Shown here piece by piece: positions 1-10,901 of a stretch of 64,000 nt of DNA (positions are counted from its first letter, which is position 1; each line of letters opens with the position of its first letter). Made by a program: the position numbers and the translations under genes. Source of the DNA: Rhizobium sp. SL86 (GTDB lineage: Bacteria > Pseudomonadota > Alphaproteobacteria > Rhizobiales > Rhizobiaceae); the NCBI RefSeq assembly GCF_026672545.1, contig NZ_JAPPRJ010000002.1, positions 186,001-250,000 on the forward strand. Direction: 5' to 3'. The notes under the pieces were generated by a model. That model was not told the origin of the DNA, searched no databases, and saw only the letters and a program-made list of their open reading frames with translations.

Positions 1-591
1 CCGCGCGCGATGGCGCTTTTTCTGGAGGAACAGACCCGCAGCCGCATCAAGATCGTCACGGGTGAAAATTCGGTGCTGCTCGAACAGCTGCGGATGGGAG
101 AGCTCGATCTCGTCGTCGGGCGGCTTGCGGCGCCGGAAAAGATGACCGGTTTTTCCTTCGAACATCTCTATTCGGAAAAAGTGCTGTTTGTGGTGCGCGC
201 CGGCCATCCGCTGCTGGCCGGCGGCTCGGTGTTCAACGGCCTTGGCGACTATCCGGTGCTCATGCCGACGCGCGGTTCGATCATTCGTCCCTTTGTCGAA
301 CAGTTTCTGATCGCCAATGGCGTGGCGGCCCTGCCAACACAAGTGGAAACGGTCTCCGATGCCTTCGGACGCGCCTTTGTCCGATCGAGCGACGCGATCT
401 GGATCATCTCCAGCGGCGTCGTTGCCGGTGACATTGCCGATGGTGTGCTGGCGGCGCTTCCGATCGATACCAGCGAAACCAAGGGCCCGGTTGGGCTGAC
501 GTTGCGCACCGATGCCCCGCCGTCGCTTCCCTTGTCGATCCTGATGCAGACGATCCGGCAGGCGGCATCAGAAACCATGATAGCCGGCTAA
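1..591 (+). CDS. pcaQ: LysR-family regulator PcaQ, 3' part only
   Basis: The reading frame is already open at base 1, so the N-terminal helix-turn-helix lies outside the window. What remains is about 196 residues of the LysR effector-binding domain, ending at a TAA. Segments such as GELDLVVGRLAAPEKM, SFEHLYSEKV and SDAIWIIS match my memory of rhizobial/agrobacterial PcaQ, the activator of the pcaDCHGB protocatechuate genes that responds to beta-carboxy-muconate. Finding pobA and a PobR-like gene 2.5-5 kb away fits, because 4-hydroxybenzoate is converted to protocatechuate by PobA. The pca structural genes are not visible and presumably lie upstream of the window. Being LysR-type is near certain; the PcaQ assignment is likely. 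Confidence 0.85.
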   Translation, partial: PRAMALFLEEQTRSRIKIVTGENSVLLEQLRMGELDLVVGRLAAPEKMTGFSFEHLYSEKVLFVVRAGHPLLAGGSVFNGLGDYPVLMPTRGSIIRPFVEQFLIANGVAALPTQVETVSDAFGRAFVRSSDAIWIISSGVVAGDIADGVLAALPIDTSETKGPVGLTLRTDAPPSLPLSILMQTIRQAASETMIAG

Positions 592-600
592 TGGATTGTC

Positions 601-1800
601 TCAACGCTTGCGCTGTTCGAGGGCAAACAGCGCAAGGCCGAAGAGGCCGAGGCCAGCGCCCGATGCGGCCGTGCCGCTCCAGCCGCCCAGATGGTAGATC
701 ACGGTGCCGAGCGTCGATCCGATAGCGCCACCGATAAAGGCAGAGGTCATGTAGATCGCGTTGAGCCGACCGCGCTTTTCCGGCGCAATCGCAAAGATGA
801 TCCGCTGGCTGACGATCTGATTTGCCTGCACCGCGGCGTCGATGAGCACCGCGCAAAGGGCCGCGAGAACCAGTGCACCGGCCATGACCGCGTAACCGCT
901 GACGGCAAAGAAGACGGCGATCCCGACCATGGCGATGGCGGAAAGTAGCGTTCCAAGACCGCGATCTGCCAGACGACCGACCACCGGTGCCGCCAAGGCG
1001 CCGCCGGCCCCTGCCAGGGCAAACAGACCGATCTGGTGCTGATTCAGCCCGAAATGCTCTGACAGTGCAAAGGGAATGGCCGTCCAGAACAGGTTGAAGG
1101 CGCAGAAGATGATCGCCTGGTAGGCGGAACGCCAGCGCAGCACGGGCGTATCGCGGATCAGATCCTTCATAGACGACAGGATCTGCGGATAGGTCATCGT
1201 CGTCTGGGGCATCTGCCGCGGCAGCATCACGGCGAGTGACAGGCCGATCACCGCCATCAATCCTGCCGAAAACAGGAACACCGCGCGCCAGCCAAAACTT
1301 GCTGCGACAAACAGGGACACCGGCCTTGCCAGCATGATGCCGGTCAGGACGGCGCCCATGACATTGCCGACCACCCGGCCGCGGCGATTGAGCGGCACGA
1401 GATGGGCGATCAGCGGGATCAGTACCTGCGCGCCGGTCGAACAGACGCCGATCAGGAAAGAGGCGATGAAGAAGGGAATGACCGCCGTTGCGGACGCCAT
1501 GCCGATCAGGCCAAGCAGGGTGATCGTCAGCGTGACGAGCACCAGCCGCTTGTTTTCCACCCGATCCGCGAGGGAAACCAGGAAGAACAGGCCGATGCCG
1601 TAACCGATCTGCGTTGTGCTGGTCAGCGCACCGGCGAAATCGGCATCGATTCCGAGTTCCGCCGCAATCTCCGCGACCAGAGGCTGGGCGTAGTAGATGT
1701 TGGCGACGAGGGCTCCCGCCGCCAACGCAATCGTGGTGATCAAGGCCGCGGAGGGACCTGCGGGGGAGCCATCGGTCACCCCTGGACGTTGATCGGTCAT
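601..1800 (-). CDS. MFS transporter (DHA1-like efflux type)
   Basis: This 399-residue protein has about twelve hydrophobic segments and a cytoplasmic loop between TM2 and TM3 reading SLADRVENKRLV, the usual MFS motif A region. The length is normal for the DHA1 (drug:H+ antiporter-like) group, and the start IYYAQPLVAEIA in TM1 is common in YnfM/YgaY-type exporters. It lies tail-to-tail with pcaQ, 9 bases apart, and 5 bases downstream of the alcohol dehydrogenase, with which it probably forms a two-gene unit. Substrate is unknown. Export of an aromatic acid or aldehyde-related compound would suit the neighbourhood but is only inference. Confidence 0.8.
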   Translation of the reverse strand: MTDQRPGVTDGSPAGPSAALITTIALAAGALVANIYYAQPLVAEIAAELGIDADFAGALTSTTQIGYGIGLFFLVSLADRVENKRLVLVTLTITLLGLIGMASATAVIPFFIASFLIGVCSTGAQVLIPLIAHLVPLNRRGRVVGNVMGAVLTGIMLARPVSLFVAASFGWRAVFLFSAGLMAVIGLSLAVMLPRQMPQTTMTYPQILSSMKDLIRDTPVLRWRSAYQAIIFCAFNLFWTAIPFALSEHFGLNQHQIGLFALAGAGGALAAPVVGRLADRGLGTLLSAIAMVGIAVFFAVSGYAVMAGALVLAALCAVLIDAAVQANQIVSQRIIFAIAPEKRGRLNAIYMTSAFIGGAIGSTLGTVIYHLGGWSGTAASGAGLGLFGLALFALEQRKR

Positions 1801-1805
1801 GCGGT

Positions 1806-2855
1806 TCAGGCCTTCGGCAAAGTCTTCATGTCGATCACGAAGCGATAACGCACATCGCTCTTGATCACGCGCTCATAGGCCGTGTTGATGTCCTTGATGT
1901 CGATGACCTCGATTTCGGCGGTGATGTTGTGCTTGCCGCAGAAGTCGAGCATCTCCTGGGTTTCCTTGATCGAACCGATCATCGAACCCGCCAGGCTGCG
2001 GCGACCAGGGATCAGCGCAAACGCGTGGACGGGTACCGGGTTTTCCGGTGCGCCGACCAGAACCATGGTGCCATCCACCTTCAGCAGGCCGAGATAGGCG
2101 TTCCAGTCGATGCCGGTGCTGACGGTGCAGATGATCAGGTCGAAGGTGCCGGCCAGCGTCTTGAAGGTTTCGGCGTCGGAAGTCGCGAAATAGTCCTTGG
2201 CGCCGAACTTGAGGCCGTCGTCCTTTTTGGACAGGCTCTGGCTGAGAACGGTGACATCCGCGCCCATGGCAGAACCGATCTGCACGCCCATGTGCCCAAG
2301 ACCGCCCATGCCGACGATCGCGACCTTCTTGCCGGGCCCGGCCTTCCAGTGCGCAAGCGGCGAATAGAGCGTGATGCCGGCGCACAGAAGCGGCGCTGCC
2401 TTGTCGAGCGGCAGATTGTCCGGGATCGACAGGACATAACCTTCCTTGACGACGATCGAGTCCGAGTAGCCGCCATAGGTCGGCGTCTGGCCATCGGCCT
2501 CCACGTCGTTATAGGTCTGAACCAGACCCGGCATATACTGTTCGTTGTCGACATCGCGTGTCTGGCAATGGACGCAGGAATCGACGAAGCAGCCGACGCC
2601 GACGCGATCGCCGACCTTGAATTTCGAAACAGCCGAGCCGACGGCCGTCACGGCGCCGGCAATCTCATGGCCCGGAACCATCGGGAACCGCGAATTGCCC
2701 CACTCGTTGCGGGCCTGGTGAATGTCGGAGTGGCAGACGCCGCAATATTCGATGGCGATGACGACGTCGTCATCGCGCGGCTCACGGCGCTCGAAGGTAA
2801 AGAACTCAAGCGGTTTCGACGCATCCGTCGCCGCATAGCCTCGTGCAATAGCCAT
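1806..2855 (-). CDS. NAD(P)-dependent zinc alcohol dehydrogenase, CAD/YahK-like
   Basis: A medium-chain dehydrogenase of 349 residues. I chose the ATG at 2855 because GGAAGG lies 8-9 bases upstream and the N-terminus then matches the family; the frame is open 25 codons further up without family similarity. Catalytic zinc ligands are visible in CGVCHSD (Cys41), PGHEIAG (His63/Glu64) and PLLCAGIT. The nucleotide fold contains GMGGLGHMG. The family reduces aldehydes such as cinnamaldehyde or benzaldehyde with NADPH. Oddly, the structural-zinc lobe keeps only two of four cysteines: Cys94 and Cys97 are present, but positions 100 and 108 are Arg and Met. Substrate is not determinable; an aromatic aldehyde is plausible next to pobA. 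Confidence 0.85.
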   Translation of the reverse strand: MAIARGYAATDASKPLEFFTFERREPRDDDVVIAIEYCGVCHSDIHQARNEWGNSRFPMVPGHEIAGAVTAVGSAVSKFKVGDRVGVGCFVDSCVHCQTRDVDNEQYMPGLVQTYNDVEADGQTPTYGGYSDSIVVKEGYVLSIPDNLPLDKAAPLLCAGITLYSPLAHWKAGPGKKVAIVGMGGLGHMGVQIGSAMGADVTVLSQSLSKKDDGLKFGAKDYFATSDAETFKTLAGTFDLIICTVSTGIDWNAYLGLLKVDGTMVLVGAPENPVPVHAFALIPGRRSLAGSMIGSIKETQEMLDFCGKHNITAEIEVIDIKDINTAYERVIKSDVRYRFVIDMKTLPKA

Positions 2856-2889
2856 GGTGATGACCTTCCGATCGTTTGAAGAAAATGGG

Positions 2890-2916
2890 GTGCTGCTCCG
2901 CGAAGGGGAGCAGCAC
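2890..2916 (-). terminator. Strong hairpin between pobA and the dehydrogenase gene
   Basis: A perfect 10-bp stem (GTGCTGCTCC / GGAGCAGCAC) encloses a 7-base loop. On the minus strand it is followed by CCCATTTTC, a weak T stretch. It lies about 90 bases after the pobA stop and about 35 bases before the dehydrogenase start. It could terminate pobA transcription or act in the 5' leader of the dehydrogenase gene. A second 7-bp hairpin (CGGATCG / CGATCCG, 2938-2958) lies just before it. Confidence 0.5.
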
Positions 2917-3003
2917 TGTCCATAACGCATGGCGCATCGGATCGGTTTGTTCGATCCGCCGGATTTCTTGCACGATCCTCCGGCGGTCCATCGTCGGCCG
3001 AGA

Positions 3004-5196
<2,193 letters not shown>

Positions 5197-5220
5197 CAAT
5201 CCTTCAACCGGAGTATCCCG

Positions 5221-5559
5221 ATGAGCGAACACCTGCAGGAAGCCGCAAGCCATGGAAAGCTGGAAGTGGCGGGCGGACAGTCGGATGTCGGCTACAAGCT
5301 GGTTGCCATACGCGAACATGATGATGCGATCCGCATCAAGATCAGTGTCATGGCGCCGCGCGACTGGCTGCTGGCCCAGGGCTTTACCCATGACGGAACG
5401 CTGATCCGCCAGGGCGGCGAGCGGCTTCCCGTCACCTTCGATGGCGAGCTGGACGTCAGCGACAATATTTCGGTCACGCTCGGCGCAAGTGACGTCATCT
5501 GCCCGTCGATCGATGTGGCACGTCAGAAGTTCCCGGAGCTTGGCCGTGTCCCCGGATGA
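5221..5559 (+). CDS. Conserved-looking hypothetical protein, 112 residues
   Basis: I do not recognise a family. The ATG at 5221 follows CCGGAG at 5210-5215 with a 5-base gap, a usable ribosome site. The protein is soluble and acidic, with no signal peptide or membrane segment. It alternates short beta-like stretches (YKLVAI, AIRIKISVM, LPVTFDGELDV), suggesting a small beta-rich domain. Codon use resembles its neighbours. It lies 24 bases after the AraC gene and ends 13 bases before the convergent TIGR02588 gene. A stress-type promoter match just upstream suggests it may belong with the stress genes that follow rather than with pob. Confidence 0.6.
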   Translation: MSEHLQEAASHGKLEVAGGQSDVGYKLVAIREHDDAIRIKISVMAPRDWLLAQGFTHDGTLIRQGGERLPVTFDGELDVSDNISVTLGASDVICPSIDVARQKFPELGRVPG

Positions 5560-5572
5560 GAGCGCGGCAGGT

Positions 5573-5995
5573 TCAGGGTTCGGAATAACCCGTGGGTCGA
5601 ATATCCAGACGTCCGGCGCTCGGATCCGCCCGGAACAGCAGACCGCCCTTGGTGACGGATTCGGCCGGCGCATAATCGAAGGTCGTTTCCGAAATTTCCT
5701 CAAAGCCTTCCGCTGAGGTGAGTGTGCCCGCCACCCGCACGGCGGCTGCCGTTGCCGGCGCCCGGTTCTGGAGCTCGATCCGAACGACGTAATGTTCGCC
5801 TTTCCGAATGGTCTCGCCGACACGGACGGAAAGCTCCGGCGTGTCGGCGCTTTTTATTAGTGCCTCGCGACCGATCCAGCCGGCCAACGCCAGGACAAGA
5901 AGAACCGAGACAAAACCCGTCGCCCATTCGATCCAGTGCGGTTTTTCCGCCTCGATATGGCGTTTCGGGTCGCGGTTGCGGTTTGTCGTGGTCAA
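5573..5995 (-). CDS. TIGR02588-family protein
   Basis: A 140-residue protein with a charged N-terminus, one membrane helix at about residues 25-45 (WATGFVSVLLVLALAGWI) and an extracytoplasmic domain of about 90 residues. The segment HYVVRIELQNRAPATAAAVRV looks like a small beta-sandwich. I recall this family as TIGR02588, which travels with the TIGR02587 membrane protein, and that partner lies 25 bases upstream here. It is the last gene of the long operon starting at 16264. Function is unknown. The pairing suggests a two-part envelope complex, which is inference. Confidence 0.75.
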   Translation of the reverse strand: MTTTNRNRDPKRHIEAEKPHWIEWATGFVSVLLVLALAGWIGREALIKSADTPELSVRVGETIRKGEHYVVRIELQNRAPATAAAVRVAGTLTSAEGFEEISETTFDYAPAESVTKGGLLFRADPSAGRLDIRPTGYSEP

Positions 5996-6020
5996 CTCGA
6001 GATCCTCCGGCGCCAGCTCA

Positions 6021-6878
6021 TCACAAGATCAGTCGGGCGGAGGCGGCACCCAGCGCTCCTGGCGCGTTCAGCACCACCATCGACATCATCACCTGCGTCC
6101 AGGCGGTGTCGTCGAGCCGCCCAAAGGTCCACAGCACGTAGAGGCTGATCAGGCAGGCGACGATGTAACCCGGAAAGGTAAAGCGGATAAGCGCATGCCA
6201 GCGCGGTGTGTGTTCGTTCAACTGATGCGTGCCGCGGAAAGAGACCGCATAGACGAAACCGTGCATGATGATGAGCGATGCGGCGATGGCAGCGAGAGCG
6301 TGCCAGGCGGACATCTTGAACGAAATCAGGATGATCTCCTCCGTTGGAGCAACATTGAGGCAGAGGAACAGCGCGCCGATTGCCATCATGAACAGTTCGC
6401 CGGCATAACCGGTGTTCAATTGCCCGCCTTTCTCCTCATCCTCCTCCTCTTCGTCGGGTTGACCGAGTTGGCTGCGGCCGAGCATCGCCCCGATGCTGGC
6501 AGGCACGGATTGCAGGGCGATCTTGCCCACCCATTCGCGCACAGGCATGTCGAGCGTCAGGACACCGAAAAGCACCAACACAAGCCCGGAGGTGACGATG
6601 GCCAGCGCGTAGGCGATCATGGCGTCGCGCATGGCCTGTCGCCAGCTGAACGTATTTTCGAAGCCGATGCGCCGCGCCAGCACCACCAGAAGCGGAATGT
6701 TGACGAGAAGCAGTAGGAACAGCCGTTCGCGCGGCATATAGAAACCGATGAACCACAGCTCCATGGTCATCAGCATCGGGATGCCGAAGATCAGCGCGCC
6801 GCCGGCGCCGCGCAGCAGTCCGAGGGAAAACTGGCGGTGGTCTTCCCCTGCACCATCCGTCATCATCGCCTCCCGCAT
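6021..6878 (-). CDS. TIGR02587-family integral membrane protein
   Basis: A 285-residue protein with about seven or eight hydrophobic segments, a conserved start (FSLGLLRGAGGALIFGIPML) and an acidic cytoplasmic loop around residues 150-160 (QPDEEEEDEEKGG). I recall the family as TIGR02587. Members sit beside TIGR02588 genes, often near stress genes in alphaproteobacteria. The ATG shares its A with the TGA of the upstream methyltransferase (TGATG), so translation is coupled. No transporter or enzyme signature is visible, and function is unknown. The A of ATG at 6878 is taken as the start; an in-frame Met five codons in is a possible alternative. Confidence 0.75.
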   Translation of the reverse strand: MREAMMTDGAGEDHRQFSLGLLRGAGGALIFGIPMLMTMELWFIGFYMPRERLFLLLLVNIPLLVVLARRIGFENTFSWRQAMRDAMIAYALAIVTSGLVLVLFGVLTLDMPVREWVGKIALQSVPASIGAMLGRSQLGQPDEEEEDEEKGGQLNTGYAGELFMMAIGALFLCLNVAPTEEIILISFKMSAWHALAAIAASLIIMHGFVYAVSFRGTHQLNEHTPRWHALIRFTFPGYIVACLISLYVLWTFGRLDDTAWTQVMMSMVVLNAPGALGAASARLIL

Positions 6879-7630
6879 CAGCTGCAGGGGGCGGGGTCGA
6901 CGGCATAATGCCGGGCGCCGCGTTTCACAAGGTACACCTCCCGTTCGGGATGCGCGGTGATTTCAAAGCCGGAGGATCGCAGCATAGCTTCCATGGCCGC
7001 GGTGTTAGGGATGAACCAGTTCGTCGGATCGGAGGCGTAACGCTCCTCGACAAAGAAGAGCTTTGGGTAGTCCGGCCGGTCGAACATCGCCCATTCGGAG
7101 AAGTCATAATTCTCGGCAAGCTTCGGAATACGCTCGTCGCCGCGCTGAAGGCATTGGAACAGCATCTCCTCGCCCACCGCATGCTCCCACAGCAGATCGA
7201 GCGCCAGAAGCGGATGGCGCAGGTGGTAGAGCACGCCCATGAACAGCACGAGATCGAAACGCTCCTTCAGTTTAGGCACGTCATAGACGGACATCTGGCG
7301 GAACTCGATGTCGTGGCCGCTCTGCTCGGCGGCAAAGCGCGCCTGGGCGAGGTAGTGGGGATCGGTATCGATCCCCACGACGCGACCGGCATTGCGACGT
7401 TTCATTTCCAGCGTGTAGAAACCGGCATTGCAGCCGACATCCAGTACGCTGCGTCCTTCAAGGTCCCTTGGAATGACATGCTGGAACCCTTTCCACTTGA
7501 AAGCGGGATAATCGCCCAGAAAATGGTCCGGCGCGGTTTCCACCCCGCCGATGCGCATGTTCTGGAACCAGGGTCCAAGTTCGCTGATCCGTCGGCGAAG
7601 TTCGGCCGGCGGCATTCTGGATGCATCCAT
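6878..7630 (-). CDS. SAM-dependent methyltransferase, TIGR04290/CmoB-like
   Basis: A 250-residue class I methyltransferase. SAM motif I is VLDVGCNAGFYTLEM at residues 62-76, followed by the acidic residue after VVGID. The N-terminal part (GPWFQNMRIGG..., FKWKGFQHVIP) and YHLRHPLLALDLLWE resemble CmoB, the tRNA cmo5U34 carboxymethyl transferase. I recall a distinct family, TIGR04290, found in glycosyltransferase loci. It follows the UXS-like epimerase by 3 bases and overlaps the TIGR02587 gene by one base. Its likely role is methylation (or carboxymethyl transfer) on the product of this glycan cluster rather than on tRNA; that is inferred from neighbours only. Confidence 0.8.
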   Translation of the reverse strand: MDASRMPPAELRRRISELGPWFQNMRIGGVETAPDHFLGDYPAFKWKGFQHVIPRDLEGRSVLDVGCNAGFYTLEMKRRNAGRVVGIDTDPHYLAQARFAAEQSGHDIEFRQMSVYDVPKLKERFDLVLFMGVLYHLRHPLLALDLLWEHAVGEEMLFQCLQRGDERIPKLAENYDFSEWAMFDRPDYPKLFFVEERYASDPTNWFIPNTAAMEAMLRSSGFEITAHPEREVYLVKRGARHYAVDPAPCS

Positions 7631-7633
7631 GCG

Positions 7634-8677
7634 TCACGCTCCCATTGGCATATGGCTGGTCTGCGGCTCCTTGGCCAGTGCCGGCGCGGGGCGCTTGCTC
7701 TGCCTCTCGTCCGGCATGATGGACATGAAATAATCGATCGTCTGGCGCAGCCCTTCGGCAAGCGGCACGCGCGGCTCCCAGCCGAGCAGTTCCTTTGCCC
7801 TTGCTATATCGGGTTTGCGGCGTTGCGGGTCGTCCTTCGGCAGCGGGTGGTAGACGATACGTGAGGCGGTCGGCACCATGGCCAACACCATTTCGGCCAG
7901 CTGATTGATGGTGAATTCGCCGGGATTGCCAATATTGACCGGGTGGCCCGGATTGGGATCGACCTCCATCAGACGGATCAGGCCGGCAACAAGATCACTG
8001 ACGAAACAGAAGGAACGGGTCTGCTCGCCGGTGCCGTAAAGGGTCAGCGGCTCTCCGCAGAGGGCCTGCACGATGAGGTTGGAGACAATACGCCCGTCAT
8101 CGGGCGCCATGCGCGGGCCATAGGTGTTGAAGATACGCACCACCCGGGCATCAACGCGCGACGTTCTGAGCATGTCAAAGCACAAGGCTTCGGCTGCGCG
8201 CTTCCCCTCGTCGTAACAGGCGCGCGGACCCGTGCAGTTGACATTGCCGCGGTAATCCTCGCGCTGCGGGTGCTGTTCCGGGTCGCCATAGACCTCGCTG
8301 GTGGACGCCTGCAGGAAAGCGGCGGCGTGGCGTTCCGCGAGAAACAGCAGATTGCCGGTGCCAAGCACGCAGGTCATCATCGTATGTACCGGATCGGCCT
8401 GGTATTGCGGCGGCGAGGCGGCGCAGGCGAGATTGTAGATCTCGTCCACCGGTTCATCGATCTCGTGCAGTTCGCAGATGTCGGCTTCGATCATGCGGAA
8501 CCGCGGATGGTTCTGCAGCGGCAGCACATTGGCCCTGGAGCCGGTGAGATAGGAATCGACGCACAGGACACGGTGCCCGCGTGACAATAACGCGTCGCAC
8601 AGATGCGAGCCGACGAAACCGGCACCGCCGGCAACGAGGATGGTCTTCTTTTTTGCGCGATCGGTTCTTTGCAGCAT
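7634..8677 (-). CDS. NAD-dependent SDR, UDP-glucuronate decarboxylase-like
   Basis: An extended SDR of 347 residues. The NAD motif GGAGFVGS is at residues 17-24, a serine-containing segment ASTSEVYGDPEQHPQ near 125-139, and the catalytic Tyr156-x3-Lys160 in CYDEGK. The passages RIFNTYGPRM, VSNLIVQALCGEPLT and TRSFCFVSDL are typical of UDP-glucuronate decarboxylase (UXS), which makes UDP-xylose, and of the related dTDP-glucose dehydratases. ATG 8677 was chosen because GAGGAGAGAGG lies 8 bases upstream; a second in-frame ATG seven codons earlier leaves no ribosome site. The tail beyond about residue 320 is proline/lysine-rich and not part of the fold. Likely role: supplies a nucleotide sugar (possibly UDP-xylose) to the adjacent glycosyltransferases. 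Confidence 0.8.
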   Translation of the reverse strand: MLQRTDRAKKKTILVAGGAGFVGSHLCDALLSRGHRVLCVDSYLTGSRANVLPLQNHPRFRMIEADICELHEIDEPVDEIYNLACAASPPQYQADPVHTMMTCVLGTGNLLFLAERHAAAFLQASTSEVYGDPEQHPQREDYRGNVNCTGPRACYDEGKRAAEALCFDMLRTSRVDARVVRIFNTYGPRMAPDDGRIVSNLIVQALCGEPLTLYGTGEQTRSFCFVSDLVAGLIRLMEVDPNPGHPVNIGNPGEFTINQLAEMVLAMVPTASRIVYHPLPKDDPQRRKPDIARAKELLGWEPRVPLAEGLRQTIDYFMSIMPDERQSKRPAPALAKEPQTSHMPMGA

Positions 8678-8694
8678 CGGTAAATCCTCTCTCC

Positions 8695-9816
8695 TCATGC
8701 CGAAACTCGCTGACGCAGCCGTCCGGCCGCAGCGTTGCCGTGCGCTGCCAGGCTCTGCAGATCGCTGACCAACTGCCTGGCGCGCGCCTCCCCCGTGTGG
8801 CTTTCCAGAATGCGGCTGCGGGCCGCATCGGCGATGGCTAGACGCCGGCCTTCGTTGAGACCCGTCAGCGCCGCGATGACGTCCTCCGTATCCCGTGCGA
8901 TCAGAATGGCCTCGCCATCTGGCAGGAGATCGGAAAGACCCGGCCATTCGTCACTGATGATCGGGCTGCCACAGGCGGCCGCCTCGAACAACCGCACGCT
9001 GGGAGACCACCCGGCGGCGATCATGTCCGCACGCGTGACATTCAGCGTGAAGCGCTGGCGACTGTAGAAGGAGGCGTGTTCGGTCGGCGGCAGGTGATCG
9101 ATCCGTTCCACATTGTCCGGCCAGTCGATGGTGTCGGGATATTGCGGGCCAGCGACGACGAAACGCATCTCCGGCAGGCGCCGGGCCGGTTCGATCAGGA
9201 ACCGCTCGAGCGTTGGCTGCCGGTCGGGGCTGTAGGTGCCGAGATAGCCGAGATCCCAGACGGGTGCCTCGCCGGTTGGTTTGTAGCGGTCGGCATCGAC
9301 GGCGCAATAGAGCGGGAACGCCCGTGGCACACCATAGGTCTCTTCCAGACGCGTGAGGATCGGGCCGCCGGTAAAGGAGAAATAGGCGTCGAAGCCGGCG
9401 ATCTGGCCGCCTTCGAGAAACTCCTCCTCACCGCGGGCCAGCGCCGCAAGCGTTACAGGTGTATCGATGTCGTAGAAGCAGAAACGGCTGGGGTTCAAAG
9501 CCGCAACCGCATCGATCACCCTTGCTCCGTCCGGCACGTAGGACCCGATGATCATGGCATCCGCATAGCGGATGGCATCGCCATAGATGCCGGCCAGGTC
9601 GTCGACCCGGTCATAATAGGAAAGCGTGCAGAAGTCCGGATCGGCCAGGTCGCGGTTTTCCGCGTACCAGGGCACATCCCGCTCCAGGAAAAGGACCTCG
9701 TGCCCCTCCGCAAAAAGTCCGCGGATGAGTGCTCGATAGGTCGTGGCATGACCATTGCCCCAGGAAGAGGACAGAGACAGGCCAATGATCACGATGTTGA
9801 GTGGATTGTTCGTCAT
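8695..9816 (-). CDS. CgeB-like glycosyltransferase (first of three paralogues)
   Basis: A 373-residue protein with two Rossmann-like halves. The N-terminus reads IVIIGLSLSSSWGNGHATTYRAL, and the C-terminal half carries SVRLFEAAACGSPIISDEWPGL, the donor-binding signature of GT-B enzymes seen in CgeB and glyco_trans_1_2-type proteins. The start ATG overlaps the stop of the upstream gene as ATGA. It is clearly related to the next two genes in motif order and length, so three consecutive paralogues act in one pathway. CgeB itself is a spore-coat polysaccharide protein in Bacillus. Donor and acceptor here are unknown. Confidence 0.8.
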   Translation of the reverse strand: MTNNPLNIVIIGLSLSSSWGNGHATTYRALIRGLFAEGHEVLFLERDVPWYAENRDLADPDFCTLSYYDRVDDLAGIYGDAIRYADAMIIGSYVPDGARVIDAVAALNPSRFCFYDIDTPVTLAALARGEEEFLEGGQIAGFDAYFSFTGGPILTRLEETYGVPRAFPLYCAVDADRYKPTGEAPVWDLGYLGTYSPDRQPTLERFLIEPARRLPEMRFVVAGPQYPDTIDWPDNVERIDHLPPTEHASFYSRQRFTLNVTRADMIAAGWSPSVRLFEAAACGSPIISDEWPGLSDLLPDGEAILIARDTEDVIAALTGLNEGRRLAIADAARSRILESHTGEARARQLVSDLQSLAAHGNAAAGRLRQRVSA

Positions 9817-10901
9817 TCTGCGGCCTCGAGGCTTTCGAAGTGGCGTTTGAAGATGCGGTCTGCATCCTCGGCGCGCTGGGTGTAGGTGTGCTCGGATGTC
9901 ACCCGGGCAAGCGCCCGGCGGCCGATCTCGGCGGCGCGCTCCTGTGTCAGTCCGGCCATGATCTCCACAACGTCCTGCCCGTCGCGGGCAACGAGGATTT
10001 CTTCCTCCGGCTTCAGGAAATGATCGATCCCTTCCCAATGGTCGGTGATCAGGCAGGCGCCGGCACCGGCGGCTTCGAAGACGCGCGTTGCGGGCGAAAA
10101 GCCGTTCGAGGCCATGCTCTCGCGCGAAATGTTGAGGACCGCCTTCGGCGTGACGTTGAAGGCATTATGATCCCGCGTCGGTACATGGCCGATGCTGCGT
10201 ACATTGTCGGACATCGGCTTGCCCTGCCAGCCGGAACCGCCAAGCAGGAAGCGCTGGTCCGGCACGCGGGATGCGGGCGCCAGGAAGAAATGTTCGACAC
10301 GCGCCTCGCGGTCGGGCAACCGGTTGCCGAGGAAACCCAGATCCGCGGCAAAGCGGGGATCTGCCGGAACCGGAAAATGCGTCTCAGGATCAAGCGCGTT
10401 GTAGATCGGCGCACAGTCCTTGGCGCCAAGCGCCCGGTAGGCGGAGACGACGGGGGCCCCGCCGCCATAGGTCAGCACCATGTCGAGCGTGTTCAGCGCG
10501 CGCCGCAGAGGATGGCCGGGGGCGCGGCGGATCTCTGCAAGAGTTGCCGGTGCATCGACATCCCAGAAGATCCGCATGGCGCCCGGGCGGGCGTGGCGCA
10601 GCACCTCCGTCAGAAGCAGGTCGTCCTCAAAACCGACGCCGCTTGCCTTGACGACGATGTCGGCCTCTGCCGCCTCGCGTGTCACCGTCCGCAGCGCCTC
10701 CGCGGTGCCGTCATAGACGACGACCTTTGCCCAATCGGGCGGGTCCATGTCGCGATTTTTCTGCCGGTCATAAACGTCCGGTTCATAGAAGGTGATGTCA
10801 TAACCCTTTTCCGCCAGCGCTCGCAGCAAGCCGCGGTAATAGGTGGCGGCACCGTTCCAATAGGCGGAGACAAGGCTGGATCCATAAAAGGCGATCTTCA
10901 T
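9813..10901 (-). CDS. CgeB-like glycosyltransferase (second paralogue)
   Basis: A 362-residue GT-B-type protein starting MKIAFYGSSLVSAYWNGAAT, with a C-terminal donor segment ATRVFEAAGAGACLITDHW. It has ATGA overlaps with both neighbours, so it is translated as part of the same message. It resembles the flanking two genes in overall plan (N-terminal Rossmann half naming the cell-surface target, tail of about 100 residues with the glycine-rich donor loop). No signal peptide or membrane segment, so it is cytoplasmic. Sugar specificity cannot be read from sequence. Confidence 0.8.
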   Translation of the reverse strand: MKIAFYGSSLVSAYWNGAATYYRGLLRALAEKGYDITFYEPDVYDRQKNRDMDPPDWAKVVVYDGTAEALRTVTREAAEADIVVKASGVGFEDDLLLTEVLRHARPGAMRIFWDVDAPATLAEIRRAPGHPLRRALNTLDMVLTYGGGAPVVSAYRALGAKDCAPIYNALDPETHFPVPADPRFAADLGFLGNRLPDREARVEHFFLAPASRVPDQRFLLGGSGWQGKPMSDNVRSIGHVPTRDHNAFNVTPKAVLNISRESMASNGFSPATRVFEAAGAGACLITDHWEGIDHFLKPEEEILVARDGQDVVEIMAGLTQERAAEIGRRALARVTSEHTYTQRAEDADRIFKRHFESLEAAE

